NCBI RefSeq assembly: GCF_000294655.1
Contig: NZ_CAHP01000001.1
Span: forward strand, 101,659 to 165,658
Reading direction: 5' to 3'
Length of the DNA: 64,000 nt
Source of the DNA: Magnetospirillum molischianum DSM 120
GTDB lineage: Bacteria; Pseudomonadota; Alphaproteobacteria; Rhodospirillales; Magnetospirillaceae
Shown here: positions 53,202 to 60,979 of the stretch, in pieces
Layout of the letters: every line of letters begins with the position of its first letter
How positions within the stretch are numbered: the stretch's first letter is position 1
Notes under the pieces: generated by a model
What the model saw: the letters and a program-made list of their open reading frames with translations, nothing else
Told to the model about the DNA's origin: nothing
Database searches by the model: none
Made by a program: the position numbers and the translations under genes

Positions 53202-54948
53202 GTTCGGTTGTATCGACCGGTTGTTCCGCGAGCCTGACCCGTTTTGACGGCAGGCGAATGACGGCTTGGGTGCCGTGACCCGGTTCGCTGTGCAGCGTCA
53301 GGGTTCCGTCATGCAGTTCGACGATGCCGATCGAGAGCGGCAGGCCGAGGCCGGTGCCCTCGTTCGAGCGTTCCGCGTTGGTGGCGGTGTGGTGTTCAAC
53401 CCGGCCATACGGGGCCAGGGCGAGGCGCAGATCTTCGGGGCTGATCCCCTCGCCGTCATCGGCAATCGTCAGGAGACAGTCTCCCGTTGGCTCGATTTCG
53501 GCGCTGATTTCAACCCGCCCTCCCTGACGGCCATATTTGACCGCGTTGACGGACAGGTTGAGTACGGCTTGCAGCAGGCGGCGGCGGTCGCCATGCAGAG
53601 TTAAGTCGGGTGGATCGATCCGGGTCGTTACGGTGATGTTGCGCAATTGTGCGGATTGCGAGATCAGCCGTATCGTTTCTTCGATAATGTCGCTGGCGGC
53701 GAAGGTGCTTTCATCGAGCCGCAGGCTGCCCGCGTCAATCGCCGCGCTATCGAGCAGATCGTTAACCAGGGCCAGCAGATGCTGGCCCGAACGATGAATG
53801 TCGCGCAGATAGTCAGCCTGTTCCGTTGGGATCGGGCCGCGGATACCCATCAGCAGGGCTTCGGAAAAGCCGAGGATTGCGTTCAGCGGGGAGCGCAGTT
53901 CATGCGACACGCCGGCCAGGAACTGCTCGCGCCGATTCAGCAGGAGCTTCAGGGCGCGGGTGCGGTCGTGGACCCGGTTTTCCAGGGTTAAGGCTTCTGC
54001 CTGGAGCGAGGTTAGCAGACGCAGAATCAGGCAGGTGCCGACAGCGATCGCCAGCGAGACCAGGACAGATCCCGCCAGCACCAGCCGGACCCGGCGCCAC
54101 CACGGTTCCAGCGCCGCGTCGCGAGCCAGCGAGACCACGACACCGATATTAAATGGCTCGATCCGTTTATAGGCACCCAGTCGCCAGATTCCGTCGAAGG
54201 GGGAGGGGCCTTCGAAATGGCCATCTCTTTCCCCGCGCCAGTTTACAGTATTGAAGAGAGGGGCTCCGGTTAGGGTTTGGACCCGCTCTTCGTCCGAGGG
54301 GGACGGGGAGCGGGCCAGAACGGTGCCGTCATCGCGCAACAGAGTGATCGCGCCGCCGACGCTATGGCGGATCGTGTCGTAATGACGTTCCAGGGCGGGG
54401 ATATCGACCCCGGCCATCAGAAGAGAGATCGAACTTACGGACCCGTCGATGCCGTGGACCAGCGGTAACAGCCAGCGGTTGGAGAGTCGGCTTTTGACCG
54501 GGGGCGATGCGACCATCCTGCCGACTTGCGCTTCCGCAACAAAGGGGCGGTCGCCGACATAGACAGGAGGCTGTGAGGGTGCACCATTGATGACGTGCAG
54601 CATATGTTGCTTATCGACCGTCGCGAGGCCGGTTAGCGAGGCGTCTTGACGCAGCAGACTGGTGAGTCGGGCGATAAGAGCGAGATCGTTTGGAGTGGGC
54701 TGGGGGTCAATCGCGATCGGCTTGACCGATTCAAGAAACAGATCGGACAGCGAGAGCAGGCGGTGGGCATGTTCGGCCACACTAATGCTCATCCGCCCCA
54801 GTTCGTTGCGCGCTTCTTGTAACGTCGCGACCCGATCGTTCCACAGCCAGAGAGCGCCGCCGACCCAGATCAGGGCTGCAATGGCGATGGCGGTGGTTGT
54901 AACCGCGTGCCGAGACGACCGATACGCACGCACAAACAAACGCCCCAA
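53176..54948 (-). CDS. Membrane sensor histidine kinase
   Basis: 590-residue two-component sensor. An N-terminal membrane helix (about 14-36) and a second one (about 285-308) bracket a periplasmic double-Cache-like domain. The HisKA motif SHELRSPLNAILGF follows, with H349 as the phosphorylation site, and then an HATPase domain with NLSVNAVKYG, DDGEGI and GTGLGLPLSIG. No receiver domain and no neighbouring response regulator are present, so it is an orphan. Its stop codon lies inside the last 26 nt of the converging LysR gene. Confidence 0.92.
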   Translation of the reverse strand: MGRLFVRAYRSSRHAVTTTAIAIAALIWVGGALWLWNDRVATLQEARNELGRMSISVAEHAHRLLSLSDLFLESVKPIAIDPQPTPNDLALIARLTSLLRQDASLTGLATVDKQHMLHVINGAPSQPPVYVGDRPFVAEAQVGRMVASPPVKSRLSNRWLLPLVHGIDGSVSSISLLMAGVDIPALERHYDTIRHSVGGAITLLRDDGTVLARSPSPSDEERVQTLTGAPLFNTVNWRGERDGHFEGPSPFDGIWRLGAYKRIEPFNIGVVVSLARDAALEPWWRRVRLVLAGSVLVSLAIAVGTCLILRLLTSLQAEALTLENRVHDRTRALKLLLNRREQFLAGVSHELRSPLNAILGFSEALLMGIRGPIPTEQADYLRDIHRSGQHLLALVNDLLDSAAIDAGSLRLDESTFAASDIIEETIRLISQSAQLRNITVTTRIDPPDLTLHGDRRRLLQAVLNLSVNAVKYGRQGGRVEISAEIEPTGDCLLTIADDGEGISPEDLRLALAPYGRVEHHTATNAERSNEGTGLGLPLSIGIVELHDGTLTLHSEPGHGTQAVIRLPSKRVRLAEQPVDTTEPNLPVRAT

Positions 54949-55030
54949 GGAAATTAACGGAGTCTGAAGGATACCCCCCTGGCCCGAGTGGCTTCAACTG
55001 GTCTGGAAGCAGAGCGGGCATACAAACAGC

Positions 55031-55056
55031 AAAAAGGGCGCTAACGCAGCGCCCTT
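55031..55056 (-). terminator. rpmG terminator
   Basis: A 9-bp perfect stem, AAGGGCGCT with its complement, has a 5-nt loop and is followed on the minus strand by five T. Confidence 0.85.
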
Positions 55057-55081
55057 CTGGAATCGTCCGTTTCGAAAGCCA

Positions 55082-55249
55082 CTACTTAATCTTGGCTTCC
55101 TTGAACTGGACATGCTTGCGCACGACCGGGTCGTACTTGCGGAATTCAAGCTTCTCGGTCGTCTTACGCGGGTTCTTCTTCGCCACATAGAAGAAGCCCG
55201 TCCCGGCGGTGCTCAACAGCTTGATGAGGATGGTGGCAGGCTTAGCCAT
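55082..55249 (-). CDS. rpmG: 50S ribosomal protein L33
   Basis: 55-residue large-subunit protein. The product starts [22 protein letters not shown], contains [18 protein letters not shown], and ends [10 protein letters not shown]. It has no zinc-binding cysteines, so it is the C-minus form. The frame is open 48 nt further upstream, but the family start is clear. It stands alone with its own terminator. Confidence 0.97.
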   Translation of the reverse strand: MAKPATILIKLLSTAGTGFFYVAKKNPRKTTEKLEFRKYDPVVRKHVQFKEAKIK

Positions 55250-55349
55250 GGCGATAATCCCGAACGAAGTTACCGATTTGGACGTCAGGGGGCGCACAAT
55301 ACTGATGATCGGCGGAGAGTCAAGGATAAACCGCTTTGACCGGGCCGTT

Positions 55350-55370
55350 GGCCCCCGGCGGTGCCGGGGG
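55350..55370 (-). terminator. Hairpin after the MCP gene
   Basis: A perfect 9-bp stem, GCCCCCGGC with its complement, has a 3-nt loop and lies 11 nt past the MCP stop. No T-run follows. Confidence 0.5.
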
Positions 55371-55380
55371 CGGCGCGGAT

Positions 55381-57447
55381 TTAGCCCTTTTTGACCTCGG
55401 TGACGAACTCGCCGACATTGTGGCGCAAACGGGCGCTTTCCCCGTTCAGTCGATCGGCCAGGGCCGTCAGTTCGCTTGCGGCGTTGACGGTGGCCCGTTC
55501 GGCTTCCAACACCCGTGCGATCGAGTTCGATACTTCCGAGGTGCCCTGGGCCGCCTGCTGGACGTTGCGGGCGATTTCCTGGGTTGCGGCTCCCTGTTCC
55601 TCGACCGCCGAAGCGATGCCGATCGTATATTGGTTGACGGTGGCGATGGTATTGCTGATGCCGATGATGGCGTTGACCGCCCGGTCGGTTTCGGCCTGAA
55701 TCTCGGCGACCTGGGCCTGGATGTCGTCGGTGGCTCGCGCGGTCTGATTGGCCAGTGTCTTGACCTCTCCGGCGACGACGGCAAAACCCTTGCCCGCCTC
55801 GCCCGCGCGGGCGGCCTCGATTGTCGCGTTCAGCGCCAGCAGGTTGGTCTGTGACGCGATGTCGGTAATCAGGCTTACAACGTCGCCGATCCGCCGTGCC
55901 GCGTCGGCCAGGCCGCGGACTGTGGCGCTGGTGCTTTCTGCCTCTTGAACGGCGCTGTTCATCGCCGCCGCCGTTTCGGTCACCCGGCGCGAGATTTCCT
56001 GAATGCTGTTCGAGAGTTCCTCGGCGGCGGCGGCAACGGTCTGGACGTTGCTGCTGGCATTGTCGGCGGCGGTGGCGACGACGCTTGATTGCTCGGTGGT
56101 GGTGGCCGAGGTCGCCGACAGCGTTTCGGTCGCGGTGCGCAGGCCATTGATGGCGTTCGAGACCCCGCCGACCACCGTGTCGATCGATTCGACAAAGCCG
56201 GAGGTAACCGTCTCGACCCGCTGGCGGCGCTCGTCACGGGTGCGGGCGGCGGCGGCTTCCTGCTGGGCGAGTTTGTCCGTCTCGCGGGCCTTGTCACGGA
56301 GAATCTCGATAGCCTTTGCCATCCGTCCGGTCTCGTCGTTGCGGTCGGCATAGGGAACGACAAAATCGCGCGAACCCGAGGCGAATTCGTCGATAACGCT
56401 GGTCAGGCGAGCCAGTGGGACGATGACGCGGCGATTGATGCCAAGCACAGCTATCGTCAGGGTCACTGCCGCTGCGCTGAGGAGCAGACCGACGAAGAAC
56501 AGGTTGCGTCCGGCGTGGGCATGATTCTCTGTTGCGGTGCGTGCGGCTTCCTCAATGGCGGCATCGCGCATCAGCATGATCGATTGCAGCATCGGGGAGC
56601 TGAGTCGTCGCCACTCGGCCTGATCCAGGTCATAGGCGCCATCGCTCATCGCAGCCTTCGCCACGCGGTCGCGCAGCGGCTTGAACTGGGCAAAGAATCC
56701 AGCATCGACCTTTTCTACGCCCCCGCGCAGGATGGCGGGGCTTTCGGGGGAACCGGCCTGCTCACTTATATGTTCCCACAATTGGCGCATACGGCCCTGG
56801 GTTGTATCGACCTCTTGCATGGTCTCGGGCGAGAACGGTTTGCCTGAGGTGATGGCGACGGTATATATCGTCGAGAGACGCCCGGCCTGATCGCGGAGGT
56901 TCCAGGTGGCCGTCGCCAGCGCGGCCGGATAGGCAACCTCGGCATCCAGGACGCTTAATCTGCGTTCGATTCTGGCATTACTCCGGCCGACCGTGTGCAG
57001 CATGGTGTACATCGCCTCAAGGTAGTCCTTGCGGAAGGCGTCGGTTTTTTCATGGTCGCCTCCCATGAGGGCGTCGGCCTTGCTCCGCCAGACGTTCACC
57101 TCGGCCCGGATCTTCATCAGTTTGTCGATGGCATCGTGAAATTCGGGTGCCGAGGAGTCTTTGGAAATCCGTGTGATGCGCTCGAACGCCGCATCGACTC
57201 TGGCACGGGTTTCAGTCAGAACCTTGCGAGAGGCCGCATCGCCGTCCAGTGCAACATTGGTCGCGCCACGTTCGGGTGCCAAGGCTTCAGAAACCTGGGT
57301 TGCCGCCCCCAGCAGGTCAACCAGATCTCCCGCTTCTCTAGATGCGTGAAAATCATGCCAATTTTCAGCAAGTAAAAGTATTGCGGTAATGACCAGAAAG
57401 GCGCTGACAGCGGCCAGACAGGTCGATACAAAACTTTTGATTGACAT
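55381..57447 (-). CDS. Methyl-accepting chemotaxis protein
   Basis: 688-residue transmembrane chemoreceptor. One helix at about 9-28 and another at about 322-345 flank a large helical periplasmic domain. Its early [12 protein letters not shown] resembles the nitrate/nitrite-sensing (NIT) type, which I offer only as a hint. A HAMP domain follows ([15 protein letters not shown]), and then a signalling domain with the hairpin tip [26 protein letters not shown]. No CheR/CheB-binding NWETF-like pentapeptide is visible at the end (EVKKG). There is no che gene nearby. Confidence 0.95.
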   Translation of the reverse strand: MSIKSFVSTCLAAVSAFLVITAILLLAENWHDFHASREAGDLVDLLGAATQVSEALAPERGATNVALDGDAASRKVLTETRARVDAAFERITRISKDSSAPEFHDAIDKLMKIRAEVNVWRSKADALMGGDHEKTDAFRKDYLEAMYTMLHTVGRSNARIERRLSVLDAEVAYPAALATATWNLRDQAGRLSTIYTVAITSGKPFSPETMQEVDTTQGRMRQLWEHISEQAGSPESPAILRGGVEKVDAGFFAQFKPLRDRVAKAAMSDGAYDLDQAEWRRLSSPMLQSIMLMRDAAIEEAARTATENHAHAGRNLFFVGLLLSAAAVTLTIAVLGINRRVIVPLARLTSVIDEFASGSRDFVVPYADRNDETGRMAKAIEILRDKARETDKLAQQEAAAARTRDERRQRVETVTSGFVESIDTVVGGVSNAINGLRTATETLSATSATTTEQSSVVATAADNASSNVQTVAAAAEELSNSIQEISRRVTETAAAMNSAVQEAESTSATVRGLADAARRIGDVVSLITDIASQTNLLALNATIEAARAGEAGKGFAVVAGEVKTLANQTARATDDIQAQVAEIQAETDRAVNAIIGISNTIATVNQYTIGIASAVEEQGAATQEIARNVQQAAQGTSEVSNSIARVLEAERATVNAASELTALADRLNGESARLRHNVGEFVTEVKKG

Positions 57448-57853
57448 CCCATCCCCCCCAAGACCGTATCATCCATACCAGCGGGAGATCTCTATCTTAA
57501 GAAGATCTCTCCTATACATCGGGTATGGTATCGCTCTATGCCCAGACCCGAAAATGCGCATAAAGATAATGCCTCATCGGGTATGGATAAGGATGTGGTG
57601 TCCGTCTCACTCTAAAGGGTGGTCGTTGCTATCCCGGACGAGGCCGATTTCCCGCAACGCATGCTGTTTTGCTTTTCCAACGATACGGATGCGGTTATAG
57701 ATCCTAAGCGTTATCAAAATAGACCATTGTCGTGTCTAGACTAAGGGCATGTTCTGGCGCGCGGAGAAGCGGAGCAGGGGGCGGTCCGCTTTGATTTACG
57801 CGGTGGCTGGCGAATCGTTCTTTCGGTGCCCATCACGGACGGGGAGAGTCAAG
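57448..57853. other. Divergent intergenic region, MCP / Slam-like gene
   Basis: About 405 nt. The left part carries CATACC and GGTATGG elements and imperfect AGATCT palindromes near 57485-57509. The right part (57749-57853) is an open frame continuing into the Slam-like gene, but it lacks a ribosome site. Both promoters should lie here. Confidence 0.45.
57517..57586. repeat. 12-bp direct repeat CATCGGGTATGG, two copies
   Basis: Identical copies at 57517-57528 and 57575-57586, 58 bp apart start to start. CCATACC at 57473-57479 gives a third, inverted partial copy. The position in a divergent promoter region suggests an operator. Confidence 0.4.
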
Positions 57854-59278
57854 GTGAGAGCACGTAGTGTGATGTTGGCCGTGCCGGTGGCCGTGATGGC
57901 CCTGGTATCATCTTCCGCATGGGCGCAGCCTGCCAGTTCTGAACGCGCTTTGGACGACCAGCGCCGCCTGTCCGAGGGCGTGCGCGAAACCGATGCAGCG
58001 TCACGTGCCGCGATGGAGCGGGGATTGACCGGTGGTCCCGAAGTCACCTGGGAACAGGTCCGGCGCAATCCCGACGATCCCGGACTGAATGCCGCTTGGG
58101 CGCGAACCCAGATCATGCGTGGCGATCTTCTGGGGGCGTCGGCGACGCTGGAACGAATTCTGATGCGTTACCCCGCCGCAACCGAAGCGCGGCTGGTGCA
58201 CGGTCTGGTGCTGTTCCGTCTCGACGATACCACGACAGCCAAAAGCGAGTTGGAGTCGATCGATCCCGCCCAGTTGACCCCGGCCCAGCGGGCCGAGCGC
58301 GATCAGGTGTTGGCTCAGATCGAGCAGCGGACCAAGCGGTTGCGTCAGGCCGTTACGATCGCCCTGGGCAGCCATTTCGATTCCAACCGCAATTCCTCGC
58401 CCAGTTCAGGGGAAATCCTGATCAACAATCTGCCTTTTACCCTGGAGGGCAGCGCCGAGAAGCGGGCGGATTGGGGACGGGTCGGAGTGGCGTCCTATGA
58501 ATTCGACTACGACCTCGGCACCGATCCGCGTCTGTCGCTGTTTGGCGCGCTGAATTTGCTGGGCGACCGTCAATCGACTCTCAAGACCTATGATACCGTT
58601 GCCGGTGGGGCGACAACCGGGGTGCGTTATGTCGATGGGCCGATCGGAGCCCAGTTCGGCGCGTTCTGGAACAGCATGGCGATGAACGACGATTACTATC
58701 TCAGCGATTACGGACTCGACGGACGGTTCACCTATCGGCTGGCCCCGGCCTGGGAGGCATTCACCACCCTGCGGCTCGATCGTCAGGTTTTCCATAATAT
58801 CTCGTCCGATCAGGTCGCTACCGACAGCAGCGGCGTTGTCCTGACGTCCTGGTTTGGTGGCGTTTGGCATCCCGACGAGGCGCACAACGTGTCGTTGTCG
58901 GCGGGCTTCGCACGCCGGAATGCCGCCGCCGGTTATATGTCGAACGACCGCTGGGCCGGCCGGTTGGGCGACACATGGTTGCTGGGCAAAGGGCAATTCA
59001 TCTCGGCTGTCGCCGAATTGGGGGTCGCGCTCTATGATAAGAGCAATCCGACCTTCAGTTCCCAGATCCGGCGCGACAGTGACGGGCGTTTCGACCTGAC
59101 CTATGGTGTTCCGGTGGGAACGGTCGCCGAAACGGTTGGGCTTGATGCGCCGGATCAGTTGCGCGAAGTGATTCTGTCGGTCACCGGCGAGTATTACCGT
59201 TCGTTGTCGAACCTGCCCAACTATACTTATGCCAATCTCCGGACCCAGGCGCTGGTGTCCAGACGGTGGGAGTTCTGA
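57854..59278 (+). CDS. Slam-like outer-membrane protein (TPR plus DUF560-type barrel)
   Basis: Probable type XI secretion translocon. From the GTG at 57854 (GGGGAGAG 5 nt upstream) the 474 residues start with a signal peptide ending SSAWAQ. TPR-like helices follow at about residues 60-165 (NPDDPGLNAAWARTQIMRG and a second, similar unit). A beta-rich barrel of about 300 residues comes next, with alternating aromatic strands and a terminal SRRWEF, a final phenylalanine as in outer-membrane barrels. This layout is that of Slam (surface lipoprotein assembly modulator). The gene lies 2 nt before a TbpB-barrel cargo candidate. A different TPR-porin role remains possible. Confidence 0.75.
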   Translation: MRARSVMLAVPVAVMALVSSSAWAQPASSERALDDQRRLSEGVRETDAASRAAMERGLTGGPEVTWEQVRRNPDDPGLNAAWARTQIMRGDLLGASATLERILMRYPAATEARLVHGLVLFRLDDTTTAKSELESIDPAQLTPAQRAERDQVLAQIEQRTKRLRQAVTIALGSHFDSNRNSSPSSGEILINNLPFTLEGSAEKRADWGRVGVASYEFDYDLGTDPRLSLFGALNLLGDRQSTLKTYDTVAGGATTGVRYVDGPIGAQFGAFWNSMAMNDDYYLSDYGLDGRFTYRLAPAWEAFTTLRLDRQVFHNISSDQVATDSSGVVLTSWFGGVWHPDEAHNVSLSAGFARRNAAAGYMSNDRWAGRLGDTWLLGKGQFISAVAELGVALYDKSNPTFSSQIRRDSDGRFDLTYGVPVGTVAETVGLDAPDQLREVILSVTGEYYRSLSNLPNYTYANLRTQALVSRRWEF

Positions 59279-59280
59279 CC

Positions 59281-60972
59281 ATGCGCCAAGCCTCTTACGG
59301 TGTCTCGGCGGCGCTGGCTTCGGCGCTGGCCCTGTCCGGCCCGGCCCTGGCTGCCGATGGTATTCCTGTCGGCACGGCGGGCGGGCTGCATGGGTCGGTG
59401 CAACTTGCCGCCGCAGGTTTCGATGCCGAGCGTCGGCCGGTTGGGCGCCAGATCGGCAGCGGCGATCCGATCTATCAGGGTGACCTGATTGTCACTGGTC
59501 CCGGCGGCGGGCTCCAGGTGATGTTGCTCGATCAGACCATCGTTACATTGGGCGAGAATGCCCGGATGACGATTGACGACATCGCCTTTAACCCGGCCAA
59601 CGGAGATGGAAAGATCGAGTTCGGTGTCGAGCAGGGCACATTCCGCTTCATCAGCGGTCAGGTCGCCCAGGCTCGGCCGGATAACGTCAACATCCGGGTG
59701 CCGATGGGGAACATTGGGATTCGCGGCACCATCGTCGGCGGTGTCGTCAGCCCGACGGAGACCTTGGTCGCCCTGTTGGGGCCGGGTGGCGAGACCGACA
59801 GCTCGGCTCGCCATGGGGCCATCGTCGTGACCACCCCCGGCGGATCGGTCGATATCTCCCGAACCGGCTTCGCCAGCCAGATGTTTTTCGGCCAGCCGCC
59901 GCTTCCACCGGCTCCGTTGACGCCAGCTCAATTGCAGTCATTGAATCGAGCGGCCGCCGCGCCGCCGCAATCGTCCAGCCCGCCGCCTGCTGCGGGAGCG
60001 GGGGTTTCTGCTTCAGCGGTGAGCGGGGAGTCGGGTGCGGTTGGGGGGCGATTTGTCAACGTCGTTACCACTGGCACAACGTTCCAGGGCGCGGCCGACA
60101 AGCGCAACGAGGCCAGCAACGGTGCATTCGTCACCATCTCGTTGGCTTATGTTCCGACTCTGGCCGATTCGATCGGAACGGCGTTGACGGTCAGACCCGA
60201 CATCAACATTCGGGGGCTTGAAGAAACCTGCGATATGACGTGCCAGAGTCCCAGCGCCCAGCATGACTATGCTGAGATCGAATATGATGGTTTCAATAAG
60301 TCCCTCACATATACCAAGGCTGGTGTCACCCTCAGAAGTGTTGGATCGAGTCCTGTGCGGCTTAATACCCTGACCCAGGATGCACTCACTAAAATCGATG
60401 TCTATTCCGGTAGTGGTGGAACCGTTTTTTACGATTATCATCACGTTGATGGATTGCTCTATTCGACCTATGGGTATTTCGTCGAAACGTGGAGCAACGA
60501 TGAGACGCGCCACCTTGTCGCGCTTGGAACGGGTATCCCCACGCCCCGAGCACAGATGCCGAATTCGGGATCGGCGACTTATTCCGGTGGTACTGTCGGC
60601 TATCTCACCATCGGACATGGCCAAGAATCGTCGGCGACGTTTACCGGGACCGCCACACTGACCGCCAATTTCTCCGCCGGTTCGATCGGAGGGAGCCTCC
60701 GCAGCCTCTCGACGACGATGCCGGACGTCACGATGGGCAATATCGCTCTGAGCAACGGTGTCATCGGCGGCAACATGTTCGGCAACGGTGTTGCGACCGG
60801 GACGGTTACCCATATGCAATCCCCGACCGATATTCACGGTAGTTTCAGTGGTGGCTTCAACGGTCCCAGCGCCAAGGAAATCGCGGGAACCTATCAGATG
60901 AACAACTCCACCGCGCCGAACTTTTCCGATGTCCCGATGAGCGTCGTGGGATCGTTTGGGGCGAAGAAATAG
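59281..60972 (+). CDS. FecR-domain protein with TbpB-like C-terminal barrel, probable Slam cargo
   Basis: Exported 563-residue protein. The Sec signal peptide ends GPALA-ADG with no lipobox cysteine, so it is soluble. A FecR domain covers about residues 60-170 (LIVTGPGGGLQVMLLD, VEQGTFRFISGQVA, VRVPMGNIGIRGTIVGG). A Pro/Ser/Ala-rich linker follows (about 205-260). The C-terminal part from about 428 carries the transferrin-binding-protein-B type barrel signature: SATYSGGTVGY, LTANFSAGSIGG, SFSGGFNGPSAKEIAGTY at 521-538 and a terminal VVGSFGAKK. Such barrels mark cargo of Slam translocons. The middle section (60230-60480) is less G+C-rich and has a CDMTC cysteine pair. Confidence 0.8.
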   Translation: MRQASYGVSAALASALALSGPALAADGIPVGTAGGLHGSVQLAAAGFDAERRPVGRQIGSGDPIYQGDLIVTGPGGGLQVMLLDQTIVTLGENARMTIDDIAFNPANGDGKIEFGVEQGTFRFISGQVAQARPDNVNIRVPMGNIGIRGTIVGGVVSPTETLVALLGPGGETDSSARHGAIVVTTPGGSVDISRTGFASQMFFGQPPLPPAPLTPAQLQSLNRAAAAPPQSSSPPPAAGAGVSASAVSGESGAVGGRFVNVVTTGTTFQGAADKRNEASNGAFVTISLAYVPTLADSIGTALTVRPDINIRGLEETCDMTCQSPSAQHDYAEIEYDGFNKSLTYTKAGVTLRSVGSSPVRLNTLTQDALTKIDVYSGSGGTVFYDYHHVDGLLYSTYGYFVETWSNDETRHLVALGTGIPTPRAQMPNSGSATYSGGTVGYLTIGHGQESSATFTGTATLTANFSAGSIGGSLRSLSTTMPDVTMGNIALSNGVIGGNMFGNGVATGTVTHMQSPTDIHGSFSGGFNGPSAKEIAGTYQMNNSTAPNFSDVPMSVVGSFGAKK

Positions 60973-60979
60973 GGCGCGC

